This document shows positions 24,328-33,463 of a stretch of 56,920 nt of DNA, in pieces. Positions within the stretch are counted from its first letter, which is position 1; every line of letters starts with the position of its first letter. The stretch is from the NCBI GenBank assembly GCA_035472475.1, contig DATIPA010000072.1, positions 1 to 56,920 on the forward strand, written 5' to 3'. Under the pieces are notes generated by a model that worked only from the letters and a program-made list of their open reading frames with translations, was not told the origin of the DNA and did not search any database. The DNA comes from JAFAXD01 sp035472475 (GTDB taxonomy: Bacteria; Pseudomonadota; Alphaproteobacteria; Rhizobiales; Xanthobacteraceae). A program made the position numbers and the translations under genes.

Positions 24328-25347
24328 TCACAGGCTGATCTTGGCGTCCTTGATGACCGATTTCCAGCGTTCGCTTTCCTTGCGAATGAATGCACCGGTC
24401 GCCTCCGGTGTGGTGCCAACCGGCTCGCAGGCGAGGTCGGCCAGCGCCTGCTTGATCCGCGGCTGCTGCAGCGCGTTGGCAAATTCCCCGCTCAACCATT
24501 TGGCCAGGGCGGGCGGCATTTTGGGTGGAGCGACCACCGCGACCCATGACGAGGTTACGAATCGCGGCAACGTTTGCGCGATAGTCGGAACCCCGGGCAG
24601 CGACGGCTCAGGTTTCTCCGATGCGACCGCGAGCGCCTTGACCTGGCCGTTGCGAATCGGCTCGAGCGAGCTTCCGAGATTGTCGAACAAGACATCGACG
24701 CGGCCCTCGCTCAGACCCCGCAAGGCGGCCACCGAACTGCGGAACGGGACATGCATGACCTTCACGCCCGCCGCGCTGCGGAACCATTCCGCGGCGAGAT
24801 GCGAACTCGACCCGATTCCGTGATTGGCGACGCTCAACTTGTCGGGATGCGCACGCGCATAAGCAATCAACTCGGGCACCGTCTTCGCCACCAGGTGCGG
24901 CGACGCCACCAACACGATCGGGCTCGTCTCCAGCGTTGAAATCGGAACAAACAGGGTCGGGTCGTAGGCGAGCTTCTGCAGATGCTGGGCGACCGTCAGA
25001 GCGCCGGCGGGAGTGACCAGCAACGTGTACCCGTCGGGCTCCGCCCGATAGGCAGCTTCGGCGCCGACGAGTCCGGTTGCCCCCGGAATATTGTCCACGG
25101 TGACCGGCTGGCCCCACTTGCGGGTCAGATACTCGCTTAGCGCGCGCGCAACCGCATCCGCGGTGCCCGACCCGGCCGGAAAATTGACGATCAGCCTGAC
25201 CGGCCGCACCGGAAAATTCTGCGCGTGCACGTTGGTAAACGCCGCCAAACACAACTCTAAGGATAGAACGAGCGCAGCCGCGACCCGCCCAGCCCTGCGA
25301 AGGCCTAGTCGAGCTTGAAGCCTTCGGTCTTGACGACCTTGCTCCAT
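24328..25347 (-). CDS. Bug-family (TctC-like) periplasmic substrate-binding protein
   Basis: A 339-residue protein. A signal peptide ends near residue 42 (AAALVLSLELCLAAFTNVHA). Family motifs follow: FPVRPVRLIVNFPAGSGTAD, the Bug-type KWGQPVTVDNIPGATGLVGA, then EPDGYTLLVTPAG, VDVLFDNLGSSLEPIRNGQV and KALAVASEKP. Bug proteins bind small carboxylates. No TctAB permease genes are in the window. The annotated start lies inside the relic of another bug gene (25305-25420), so the true start may be further in. It probably serves the aromatic gene cluster. Confidence 0.9.
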   Translation of the reverse strand: MEQGRQDRRLQARLGLRRAGRVAAALVLSLELCLAAFTNVHAQNFPVRPVRLIVNFPAGSGTADAVARALSEYLTRKWGQPVTVDNIPGATGLVGAEAAYRAEPDGYTLLVTPAGALTVAQHLQKLAYDPTLFVPISTLETSPIVLVASPHLVAKTVPELIAYARAHPDKLSVANHGIGSSSHLAAEWFRSAAGVKVMHVPFRSSVAALRGLSEGRVDVLFDNLGSSLEPIRNGQVKALAVASEKPEPSLPGVPTIAQTLPRFVTSSWVAVVAPPKMPPALAKWLSGEFANALQQPRIKQALADLACEPVGTTPEATGAFIRKESERWKSVIKDAKISL

Positions 25348-25420
25348 GTCTCCGTCTCCGCCCGCACGAACGCTGCCGTGTCTTCTGGCGTCATCCCCAC
25401 CGGTTCGCAGCCGTTCTAAC
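25305..25420 (-). pseudogene. C-terminal remnant of another Bug-family binding protein gene
   Basis: On the minus strand the frame reads NGCEPVGMTPEDTAAFVRAE, continues TETWSKVVKTEGFKLD and stops at TAG 25305-25307. This matches the end of the two neighbouring bug genes (CEPVGTTPEATGAFIRKESE and KATGIKLE). No homology is seen upstream of about 25420, so the first 90 percent of the gene is gone. Confidence 0.8.
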
Positions 25421-25584
25421 GAAACTGCGCCGCGACCTCGGTCTGCATTATTCCTTCCACGGAATCGGCGTTAAGCCTACCCGCAATATGACGCGGGGTC
25501 TGGCGAGATCGCAGATGCAATGCCAGGCAAAAGCTGGAGAGCGTTGCGCCGAAGAACACACCGATGACGGCGGCTTGCGATTCG

Positions 25585-26565
25585 CTACTCGAGCTTGATG
25601 CCGGTGGCCTTGATCACGGCGCGCCAGCGCTCGACCTCCTGGCGCATGAACGCGGCCGCGGCCGCGGTCGTCCCACCGAGTGGCTCCGCGGACAGATCCG
25701 CAAGCCGCTTGACAATGTCGGGCTGCCGCAGGGCTTCGTCGATGTCGGCGTTGATCTTGGCAGCGATCCCCTGCGGCGTCTTCGGCGGCGCCACGACCGC
25801 AAACCAGGCTGACGACACGAACCCGGGCAGCGTCTCTGCGATGGTCGGAACCTCCGGCAGCGACGTCATCCGCCGTTCGGTTCCAACCGCGATCAGCTTC
25901 AATTTCCCGCCCTGCACCAGGGCGAGCGACACGCCGAGATTGTCGAACATGATATCGACGTCGCCGGCGACGAGCCCCTGCAGGGCGGGGGCGGAGCCGC
26001 GATAGGGAACGTTCAGGAACTGGACGTTCGCCAGCATCTGGAACATCGCCGAAGTGAGATGCGAGGTGGTGCCGTTACCTTGGGTGGCGGAGGTGATCTT
26101 GCCGGGATTTGCGCGCGCCAACGTGATGAATTGCGGTACGGTGTCCGCGGTGATCTTGACCGGATTGACGACGAGCGCGTTCGGCACGATCGCCATCACG
26201 GAAATCGGAACGAATGCCAGCGGGTCGAAGCCAAGCTTCGGGTACAGATTCTGATTGATGACGAGCGGGGGCGGCGGCGAGGACAAGAGGGTGTAGCCGT
26301 CGGGGTCGGCATTGGCCACAACTTCGGCGCCGACATTACCCCCGGCTCCAGCCTTGTTCTCGATGACGACCGCCTGTCCCCACTTGCGTGCCAGCCAGTC
26401 GCCGATGATGCGCGGCATTGCATCCGCGGTGCCGCCGGGCGGGAACGGAACGACGATACGCACCGAACGGGTCGGGTAATCTTGCGCCAGCGCCGGTGAC
26501 AGCACCATGAACGCTGCGACCACCACAACGGCGCCGGCAATCGTGCGCCAACGTTGCACGTGCAT
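25585..26565 (-). CDS. Bug-family (TctC-like) periplasmic substrate-binding protein
   Basis: A 326-residue protein from ATG 26565 (GAGGTCG site). A signal peptide (AGAVVVVAAFMVLSPALA) is followed by DYPTRSVRIVVPFPPGGTAD, KWGQAVVIENKAGAGGNVGA, ADPDGYTLLSSPPPPLVINQ and VDIMFDNLGVSLALVQGGKL. It is a close paralogue of the gene at 24328-25347, separated from it by a third, truncated copy, so the block arose by tandem duplication. It is likely an orphan binding protein for a carboxylate. Confidence 0.93.
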   Translation of the reverse strand: MHVQRWRTIAGAVVVVAAFMVLSPALAQDYPTRSVRIVVPFPPGGTADAMPRIIGDWLARKWGQAVVIENKAGAGGNVGAEVVANADPDGYTLLSSPPPPLVINQNLYPKLGFDPLAFVPISVMAIVPNALVVNPVKITADTVPQFITLARANPGKITSATQGNGTTSHLTSAMFQMLANVQFLNVPYRGSAPALQGLVAGDVDIMFDNLGVSLALVQGGKLKLIAVGTERRMTSLPEVPTIAETLPGFVSSAWFAVVAPPKTPQGIAAKINADIDEALRQPDIVKRLADLSAEPLGGTTAAAAAFMRQEVERWRAVIKATGIKLE

Positions 26566-26619
26566 ACGTCGACCTCGTTCTGGGCCGTCCCTCTCTTCGA
26601 TCACCTCACCAATCTCCGA

Positions 26620-27792
26620 TCACCTCACCAACTCGCGCATCGCCCGGTCCAGTCCCTCGAGCGTGAGCGGATACATCCGGCCGCCGAGCAGCTGCCGGAC
26701 GATGCGAATCGACTGGGTGTAGTCCCACTGATTCTCCGCCACCGGGTTGAGCCAGACGCAGGCCGGATAAGTCCGCGTGATGCGCTCCAGCCACACCTGC
26801 CCGGGTTCCTCGTTCATGTGCTCGACCGACCCGCCGGGCATTGCGATCTCGTAGGGCGACATCGACGCGTCGCCGACCAAGATCACCTTGTAGTCGTGCG
26901 GGAACGTGTGCAGCACGTCCCAGGTCGGCGTCGTGTGGTCGTAGCGGCGCCGGTTCTCTTTCCACACGCGCTCGTACAGGCAGTTGTGGAAATAGAAATG
27001 CTCCATGTGTTTGAACTCGCTGCGGGCGGCCGAGAACAACTCCTCGGTTGCCTGCACATGCCAGTCCATCGAGCCGCCGACGTCGAAGAACAGCAGCACC
27101 TTGACGGCGTTGTGGCGCTCGGGCCGCATGATGATGTCGAGGTAGCCCTTGTGCGCCGTCCCCTTGATCGTGCTGTCGAGATCGAGTTCCTCGGGCGCGC
27201 CGGTGCGGGCAAACTTGCGTAACCGTCGCAGCGCGATCTTGATGTTGCGGGTGCCGAGTTCGACGGCGTCGTCCAGATCCTTGAAGTCGCGCCGGTCCCA
27301 GACTTTCACCGCCCGGAAATTGCGGTTCTTGTCCTGGCCGATGCGCACGCCTTCCGGATTGTAGCCATAGGCGCCGAACGGCGACGTCCCGGCGGTCCCG
27401 ATCCACTTCGAGCCGCCCTGATGGCGACCCTTCTGTTCTTCGAGCCGCTGCCGCAGGGTCTCGAGCAGCTTGTCGAGCCCGCCCAGCGCTTCGATCTGCG
27501 CCTTCTCTTCCTCGGTGAGATACTTCTCGGCGAGTTTCTTGAGCCATTCGATCGGGATCTCGGCGGCGAGCTCGGCTGCGCCTTCGAGGCCCTTGAACAC
27601 GTGCCCGAACACGCGATCGAATTTGTCGAGGTTGCGCTCGTCCTTTACGAGGGTCGCACGCGACAGATAGTAGAAGTCCTCGACGCGACGGGAGGCGAGG
27701 TCTTGCTCCATCGCTTCCATCAACGTGAGGTATTCGCGCAGCGTCACCGGAACGCCGGCGTGCCTGAGCTCCTGGAAGAAGGTGACGAACAT
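26620..27792 (-). CDS. VWA domain-containing CoxE-like protein
   Basis: A 390-residue protein from ATG 27792 (MFVTFFQELRHAGVPVTLRE). The N-terminal half is the CoxE-type region (LMEAMEQDLASRRVEDFYYL). The von Willebrand A-like half has VKVLLFFDVGGSMDWHVQAT, where the MIDAS DxSxS is changed to DVGGS, then KVILVGDASMSPYEIAMPGG. Usually such genes follow a MoxR/CoxD AAA ATPase and act together as a maturation chaperone. No MoxR gene is visible here. Conserved in rhizobia, function unproven. Confidence 0.85.
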   Translation of the reverse strand: MFVTFFQELRHAGVPVTLREYLTLMEAMEQDLASRRVEDFYYLSRATLVKDERNLDKFDRVFGHVFKGLEGAAELAAEIPIEWLKKLAEKYLTEEEKAQIEALGGLDKLLETLRQRLEEQKGRHQGGSKWIGTAGTSPFGAYGYNPEGVRIGQDKNRNFRAVKVWDRRDFKDLDDAVELGTRNIKIALRRLRKFARTGAPEELDLDSTIKGTAHKGYLDIIMRPERHNAVKVLLFFDVGGSMDWHVQATEELFSAARSEFKHMEHFYFHNCLYERVWKENRRRYDHTTPTWDVLHTFPHDYKVILVGDASMSPYEIAMPGGSVEHMNEEPGQVWLERITRTYPACVWLNPVAENQWDYTQSIRIVRQLLGGRMYPLTLEGLDRAMRELVR

Positions 27793-27864
27793 GCCTTCAG
27801 CATTGGGGCAACGCCGTCTCGGGTCAAGTTCGCGTAAGGCGCAAGCGCGGCCGTCGTCGCAGCT

Positions 27865-27979
27865 AGCGCATGATCCGGCGAAGTGTGAGCGGTTCGCCGA
27901 TAAGATCACGCGCCAAATCAATCTTTTAGCGCGCGATCGGACGCGAAACCGGTGACCGCTTTTGCTGATCGCGCGCTAG
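27865..27979. repeat. Double-hairpin palindromic intergenic repeat (copy 1)
   Basis: About 115 bases matching 45438-45552 with roughly 94 percent identity. Its right palindrome (TAGCGCGCGATC / GATCGCGCGCTA) is perfect and its left one has two mismatches. Its right edge supplies the TAG stop of the glycosyltransferase gene (27976-27978). Confidence 0.85.
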
Positions 27980-29007
27980 GCGGCCTGAACTCCGCGCGAC
28001 CGGCTCGCCGCGATGCCGCGCAGGTGCGCGATGAACTGCTTGGCGCTCGCGTCCCACGAGCGCGTCAGCGCGAAGGCGCGGCAGGCCTCGCGCGAGACGT
28101 TGAGCGCCTGCAGGCACGCGACCCGCAGATCCTCATTGAGGACGCCGACGGGGTTGTTGGCAATCACGTCCCGAGGCCCGGTGACCGGATAGGCGGCGAC
28201 CGGGACCCCGCACGCCAGCGCTTCGAGTTGCACGACCCCGAAAGTGTCGGTCCGCGAGGGAAACACCAGAACGTCCGCAGCCGCCATATGAGCGGCAAGG
28301 CGCTCGTCCCTGAGCGCCCCGAGGAATTTCGCGTCGGGAAACCGGCGCCGCAGCTCGGCCTCCTGCGGGCCCGTGCCAATCACGACCTTGGAGCCCGGCA
28401 GGTCGAGCGATAGAAAGGCGGCGAGGTTCTTCTCCACGGCCACCCGCCCGACTGTCAAAAAGATCGGCCGCGGCAGGCCGAGATCAATCGCGCGTTCCGG
28501 CCGAAACAAATCGGTGTCGACCCCGCGCGTCCACATGCCGAGGTTCTTGAACCCGCGGCCTGCCAGATCCGCCATCAGGGACGGCGTGGAGACCATCGTG
28601 ACCCGCGCGGCGGCGTGGAAGTAGCGCAGCGCGGCGTAGCTCCAGGCCTCCGGGATCGGCAGGCGTGCCGCGATATACTCGGGAAACCTGGTCATGAAGC
28701 TCGTGGTGAACGGGAGCCGACGCTTGACGCAGTAGTGCCGCACCAGGGTCCCGATCGGACCTTCAGTGGCGATGTGGATTGCGTCCGGATGCGCGGTTTC
28801 GATTCGATGCGCGATCTCGCCCGGCGTGGGCAGCGCGCAGCGCAGGCCCGGATAAGTCGGCAACGACACGGACGGGAATCCGTCCGGGGTCAGGAACGTG
28901 ATCGTCGCGTCGAATTTCCGTACCGTCTTGGCCAGGGATTTCAGGGTGCGTACGACGCCGTTGACCTGCGGATCCCAGGCATCGGTTGCGACCAGGATAT
29001 TCATCAT
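27976..29007 (-). CDS. GT4 family glycosyltransferase
   Basis: A 343-residue GT-B fold protein. The N-terminal domain starts MMNILVATDAWDPQVNGVVR and carries PDAIHIATEGPIGTLVRHYC. The C-terminal donor-binding domain has LTVGRVAVEKNLAAFLSLDL and the ExxxxxxxE-type motif FGVVQLEALACGVPVAAYPV. Probable role: sugar transfer to a lipid or glycan acceptor on the cytosolic face of the membrane. The start overlaps the stop of the LpxH-like gene upstream by four bases, so they are co-translated. Its stop codon lies in a REP-like element. Confidence 0.92.
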   Translation of the reverse strand: MMNILVATDAWDPQVNGVVRTLKSLAKTVRKFDATITFLTPDGFPSVSLPTYPGLRCALPTPGEIAHRIETAHPDAIHIATEGPIGTLVRHYCVKRRLPFTTSFMTRFPEYIAARLPIPEAWSYAALRYFHAAARVTMVSTPSLMADLAGRGFKNLGMWTRGVDTDLFRPERAIDLGLPRPIFLTVGRVAVEKNLAAFLSLDLPGSKVVIGTGPQEAELRRRFPDAKFLGALRDERLAAHMAAADVLVFPSRTDTFGVVQLEALACGVPVAAYPVTGPRDVIANNPVGVLNEDLRVACLQALNVSREACRAFALTRSWDASAKQFIAHLRGIAASRSRGVQAA

Positions 29008-29834
29008 GCAGGATGCGCCTCACTCACCATCACCGCGCGATCGCCACGCGATCCCCCTGCGCTCTGCCAGCTTACGATTTCGAAGGACCCGTTGCTGTGT
29101 TCGGCGACCGCCGTACAGCTTTCGATCCAGTCGCCGCAGTTGATGTAACGGATGCCGAGCTCGTCATGAATCGTCGCGTGGTGAACGTGCCCGCAAATCA
29201 CCCCATCGACCTGATGCCGATTCGCCAGATCGGCCAGCCCTTGCTCGAAATCAGTCAGGTAGTTGGTGGCATGCTTGACCTTGAGCTTGGCCCACTGGGA
29301 CAGCGACCAGTGCGACAGGCCCAGACACCGGCGCGCGATATTGAGCATCCCGTTGACGGCGGAGGTCGCGCGGATCGCGGAGCCCGACAGGAACGCGAAG
29401 CGCTGGGTGTGCTTGAGGGCGGAATCGAAGCCGTCGCCATGGATCACCAGGTAGCGCTGGCCGTCGGCCGCCACGTGGACCGCCTGCTCCACGACCTCGA
29501 CGCCGCCGAAGTGGGTTCCGTAGAACTCGCGCAGGAACGCGTCGTGGTTGCCCGGGATGTAGACGAGGCGAACCCCGCGGTGCGCCGCGCGCAACAAAAT
29601 CTGGACGACATCGTTATGGGCAGGCGGCCAGTACCATTTCGACCCCAGCCGCCAACCGTCGACGATATCGCCGACCAGATAGACGGTCTCAGCCTCATTG
29701 TTACGCAGGAAGTCGATCAGGCGATCGCTCTGGCAGCCGCGGTTTCCGAGATGCATGTCCGACAGGAACAACGCGCGATATCGGCGCGGCCGGTGTGGCA
29801 ACCAGTCGTTGTCTATCTCGAGGCCGAATCGCAT
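29004..29834 (-). CDS. LpxH-like UDP-2,3-diacylglucosamine diphosphatase family phosphoesterase (copy 1)
   Basis: A 276-residue calcineurin-like metallophosphoesterase. Metal motifs in order are LFLSDMHLG (DxH), VGDIVDGW (GDxxD), YIPGNHDAF (GNHD), VIHGDGFD and CGHVHHATIHDELGIRYIN (GHxH). The family hydrolyses nucleotide-sugar or lipid diphosphates. Because a 266-residue paralogue occurs at 48779-49579, which one (if either) acts in lipid A synthesis is open. Pairing with a GT4 enzyme suggests glycolipid metabolism. Confidence 0.9.
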   Translation of the reverse strand: MRFGLEIDNDWLPHRPRRYRALFLSDMHLGNRGCQSDRLIDFLRNNEAETVYLVGDIVDGWRLGSKWYWPPAHNDVVQILLRAAHRGVRLVYIPGNHDAFLREFYGTHFGGVEVVEQAVHVAADGQRYLVIHGDGFDSALKHTQRFAFLSGSAIRATSAVNGMLNIARRCLGLSHWSLSQWAKLKVKHATNYLTDFEQGLADLANRHQVDGVICGHVHHATIHDELGIRYINCGDWIESCTAVAEHSNGSFEIVSWQSAGGSRGDRAVMVSEAHPA

Positions 29835-30043
29835 GGTTCGACAATGACCAAGTCGTGTCTCAGATTCATGACGGCTGGAATGTCCGCCCGCCCGTGCGCA
29901 TTGACCATTCCCAAGCGTAGCCGGGTAGCACGATTCAGACCGGCTTTTGCGGCATACTGATGCCGTCAGCTTTCTGTTGCAACTTCCTGGGATATTTCAG
30001 GTTCGAATCACTGACCGGCGAGCCACGGTCGAGGCGGGAATGA

Positions 30044-31087
30044 ATGCGCAAACTGCTGGCGACCGCGGCGCGAGGCCTGCAAGAGCGATTCAGCTGGCAC
30101 TTCGTAGGCATCGTTCTGAGCTGCGGCATCATCGCCGTCGCCGCCTATACCCTGTTTCACATCCTGCGAGACGTCGACTTGGCCAAGGTCATGGTGGCAT
30201 TACGCGCGACGCCCCCTCAACACATCGCACTGGCGGCGGCTCTGGTCGCTGCCGCCTATCTGACGCTGACCTTTTATGACTTATTCGCCTTGCGCACGAT
30301 CGGCAAGTCCGAAGTGCCCTATCGGGTTGCCGCATTCGCTAGCTTCACCAGCTACTCGATCGGGCACAATATCGGTGCCACGGTGGTCACCGGGGGCGCG
30401 GTGCGCTTTCGGGTCTATTCGGCCTGGGGTCTTAACGTCATCGACGTCACCAAGATCGCGTTTGTGACCGGATTGACCTTCTGGTTGGGCAACGCCTTCG
30501 TGCTGGGGCTCGGCATGACCTACGAGCCGGAGGTTGCCAGCGCCATCGATCAGCTCCCGCCGGCCATCAACCGGCTCCTGGGTCTTGCCGGGCTCGTGGC
30601 GATCATCGCCTATCTGGCTTGGCTGTTGCCGCGCAAGCGGGTGATCGGCCGCAGCGGCTGGCTGGTTACGCTGCCGAACGCGTCCCTGACCATCGTCCAG
30701 ATCTGCCTCGGCATCCTCGATCTCGGGTTCAGCGGGCTCGCCATGTACGTCCTGGTCCCGAGCGATCCCCCGCTCGGCTTTGTCCATGTCATGGTGGTGT
30801 TCGTGCTCGCGACGCTGCTTGGATTTGCCAGCCATGCGCCTGGCGGCATCGGTGTGTTCGACGCCGCGATGCTGGTCGGCCTGCAACAGTACGACAAGGA
30901 AGCGCTGCTGGCCGCCCTCCTGCTGTTTCGGCTGCTCTACTACGTGACGCCGTTTGCCCTGGCGCTCACGTTTCTCGGGGGGCGTGAACTGAGGCTCAGC
31001 CTGCGATCGGTGGCGGCACGCCGCGCGCGCGAGCGCGACATTGCCGCCCAGCGAGCGGCGCGCGACCGGGTTACCCCACCGCCGTGA
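30044..31087 (+). CDS. Lysylphosphatidylglycerol synthase transmembrane (UPF0104) family protein
   Basis: A 347-residue membrane protein with about eight helices. Marker segments are FTSYSIGHNIGATVVTGGAV with RFRVYSAWGL, LPRKRVIGRSGWLVTLPNAS, and HAPGGIGVFDAAMLVGL. These match the flippase-like half of MprF. The catalytic lysyl-transferase half is absent, so it probably only moves lipids across the membrane. The start ATG 30044 has GAGGCGGG upstream. It is divergent from the GT4/LpxH-like pair. Confidence 0.88.
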   Translation: MRKLLATAARGLQERFSWHFVGIVLSCGIIAVAAYTLFHILRDVDLAKVMVALRATPPQHIALAAALVAAAYLTLTFYDLFALRTIGKSEVPYRVAAFASFTSYSIGHNIGATVVTGGAVRFRVYSAWGLNVIDVTKIAFVTGLTFWLGNAFVLGLGMTYEPEVASAIDQLPPAINRLLGLAGLVAIIAYLAWLLPRKRVIGRSGWLVTLPNASLTIVQICLGILDLGFSGLAMYVLVPSDPPLGFVHVMVVFVLATLLGFASHAPGGIGVFDAAMLVGLQQYDKEALLAALLLFRLLYYVTPFALALTFLGGRELRLSLRSVAARRARERDIAAQRAARDRVTPPP

Positions 31088-31125
31088 ACCGATATAGTGC
31101 GCATCGGGTAACGGGCCGGGTCGTC

Positions 31126-32124
31126 ATGTTGATCGCGGAGCTTGCCGGGAGGAGGCGGTCGCGTGCCTTTGGCACGATGATCGTGCTTTTGCTGGCCGCT
31201 GCGCCGGTCGCCGGGACGGCACGCGCGGACAATTATCCCTCGCGCCCCGTGCATATCATCATCGGGTTCAGCGCCGGGGCCGCGGCCGATACGCCCGCGC
31301 GGCTGCTGGCGCAGAAATTCTCGCAGCGGTTCAATCAGCAGTTCATTGTCGAGAACCGCCCGGGCGCCGGCTCCAACATCGCCGCCGACTACGTGGCCCG
31401 CGCTCCCAAGGACGGCTACACCCTGCTCCTGGCGACAGCTGCCAACACCCAGAACGTCTCGATCCTCCCAAACCTCACGTTCGACTTCGCCAAGGACTTT
31501 GCGCCGATCGCGCTGGTGTCGTCGGCACCCAACATTCTGGTCGCGCATCCCTCGCTCGGCGTCGACACCATGGCGCAGCTGATCGAGCTGGCGCGCAAGA
31601 AGCCGGGCGAGATCATGTTCGGGTCCTCCGGCGTCGGTACCTCGACCCATCTCGCAGGTGAATTGATCAACGTCATGGCCGGGGTGAAGCTTGTCCACGT
31701 CCCCTACCCGGGCAGTGCGCAATCGATCACCGACGTGCTCACCGGCCGCATTCCGCTGGTGTTCGTGCCGGCCTCGGCGGCGATGCAATACGTGGAAAAG
31801 GGCGACCTGAAAGCGCTGGCGTCGACGAGCCTCAAGCGCGCCAGCATAGCCCCCAACGTGCCGACCATGTCGGAGGCGGGTTTGCCCGGGTTCGATCTTG
31901 GTCTCTGGTTCGGTCTGCTTGCACCGGCGGGCACACCACGCGACGTGATCGACAAGCTCGCGGCGGCGACCATCGACGCGCTCGCCGCCCCCGACGTGGT
32001 CGCGGTGCTGCGGGCGCAGGGCCAGGACCCGCGCGGCGGCACTCCGGAGGATTTTGCGCGCTACATCGAGAGTGAGATCAAGAAGGGAAAGATTCTGGCC
32101 GAGGCCGCCGGCCTCAAGAAGTGA
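31126..32124 (+). CDS. Bug-family (TctC-like) periplasmic substrate-binding protein
   Basis: A 332-residue protein from ATG 31126. An in-frame GTG at 31084, overlapping the previous stop, would add 14 residues. Signal peptide FGTMIVLLLAAAPVAGTARA, then NYPSRPVHIIIGFSAGAAAD, FIVENRPGAGSNIAADYVAR, KDGYTLLLATAANTQN, a GSSGVGTSTHLAGELINV segment and VPTMSEAGLPGFDLGLWFGL. It binds an unknown small carboxylate. No permease is nearby. Its stop is 14 bases from the convergent monooxygenase gene. Confidence 0.92.
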   Translation: MLIAELAGRRRSRAFGTMIVLLLAAAPVAGTARADNYPSRPVHIIIGFSAGAAADTPARLLAQKFSQRFNQQFIVENRPGAGSNIAADYVARAPKDGYTLLLATAANTQNVSILPNLTFDFAKDFAPIALVSSAPNILVAHPSLGVDTMAQLIELARKKPGEIMFGSSGVGTSTHLAGELINVMAGVKLVHVPYPGSAQSITDVLTGRIPLVFVPASAAMQYVEKGDLKALASTSLKRASIAPNVPTMSEAGLPGFDLGLWFGLLAPAGTPRDVIDKLAAATIDALAAPDVVAVLRAQGQDPRGGTPEDFARYIESEIKKGKILAEAAGLKK

Positions 32125-32138
32125 GCCTCCCGTGTTGG

Positions 32139-33365
32139 TCAGCCGTGTCCCGCATCCGGGGTGCGCACGTGCTCGCGCTGGACGCCAATTCCCATGATGT
32201 AGGCCGGAATCCGCCGCAGGACCGGAAGCCAATCCAATGTTTTAAACGCCGCCGGGGCAGCAGGACGCTGCGTGCTGGCGAGTACGCGCCTGATCACCCT
32301 GTCCTGAATAAAGAGCTGAATGCCCTGGATCACGCGCATCGGGAATACGCGCCGACGCTGAACGGCTGCGAGTTCCGCTTCGTTCGGCCGGCCCCGGCGC
32401 AAAGGTTCGTAGAGCAGGTTCGCGGCCGCAACCGCATCCTGGACCGCGAGATTGATCCCGACGCCGCCGATCGGCGACATGGTGTGCGCGGCATCGCCGA
32501 TGCACAGGAGGCCCGGGCGATACCACTGCTCCAGCCGATCAATCGCGACGGTCAACAGCTTGACGTCGTCCCAGCTCTTAAGCTCCTCGACGCGATCGCC
32601 CAACCCCGGCGAAAGCTTGCGGATCTCGTCCCGAAACGCCGCTAGGCCCTCGCGATGCACCTGGTCGGTCGCCCCCTTCGGAATGACAAAAGCGCACTGC
32701 CAGTAGTCGCCGCGATTGAGCTTGATGAACACGTGTCCCGCGTCGATGCGTCCCAGGGTTTCGTTTTGGTCGTCCGGCCGGCGCGAGATTCGCATCCACA
32801 GCACGTCCATGGGAGCGCCCAAATCCAGCACCTTGAAGCCGGCCTTCTGGCGCACGATCGAATGCCGCCCATCCGCGCCGACAATCAGATCAGCGCGCAC
32901 CTCGCGCACACCCTCCGGGGTATTGACCCGCACGCCGACCGCCCGGGCGCCCTCAAAGATCACGTCGGTGACTTCGGCGCGCAGCATAAGGCCAAAGCTC
33001 TTGTAGCGCGCGCCTTGCGCCGCCAGAAAGTTGAGGAAATCCCATTGCGGCATGAGGGCGATGAACTTGCACACGGTCGGCAGGTGACGAAAATCCGCAA
33101 CGGTGAAGCGCGTGTCGCCGATCTGCGCGGAGGCCTCCTCAAGCCGCTGATGCGGCAACTTCAGAAACTCATCCAGCAACCCGAGCTCGTGCATGAATTC
33201 CAGCGTTGAGGGATGGATCGTATCGCCGCGGAAATCACGCAGGAAGTCCGCGTGCTTCTCCAGCACCACCACATCGACACCGGCGCGTGCCAACAGGAAG
33301 CCAAGCATCATCCCGGCAGGCCCGCCGCCAACGATGCAACAGCGCGTGGTCAGATTTTCAGCCAT
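32139..33365 (-). CDS. FAD-dependent aromatic monooxygenase (UbiH/PheA-like)
   Basis: A 408-residue protein; ATG 33365 chosen, as the longer frame upstream is non-protein-like. FAD motifs in order: CCIVGGGPAGMMLGFLLARA (GxGxxG), LIVGADGRHSIVRQKAGF (DG motif) and GLLCIGDAAHTMSPIGGVGI (GD motif). It is a class A flavoprotein hydroxylase acting on a phenolic or similar substrate with NAD(P)H and oxygen. No partner genes identify the substrate. Confidence 0.93.
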   Translation of the reverse strand: MAENLTTRCCIVGGGPAGMMLGFLLARAGVDVVVLEKHADFLRDFRGDTIHPSTLEFMHELGLLDEFLKLPHQRLEEASAQIGDTRFTVADFRHLPTVCKFIALMPQWDFLNFLAAQGARYKSFGLMLRAEVTDVIFEGARAVGVRVNTPEGVREVRADLIVGADGRHSIVRQKAGFKVLDLGAPMDVLWMRISRRPDDQNETLGRIDAGHVFIKLNRGDYWQCAFVIPKGATDQVHREGLAAFRDEIRKLSPGLGDRVEELKSWDDVKLLTVAIDRLEQWYRPGLLCIGDAAHTMSPIGGVGINLAVQDAVAAANLLYEPLRRGRPNEAELAAVQRRRVFPMRVIQGIQLFIQDRVIRRVLASTQRPAAPAAFKTLDWLPVLRRIPAYIMGIGVQREHVRTPDAGHG

Positions 33366-33463
33366 TGGATTGAGCCCCTGTTCACATCGCAACCGCGTTG
33401 CGCGGCGCCGCGACTCTAACGTAAGAAGCGGCGCTTGTGGAATTGCCGACCCGGAGCAATGTC

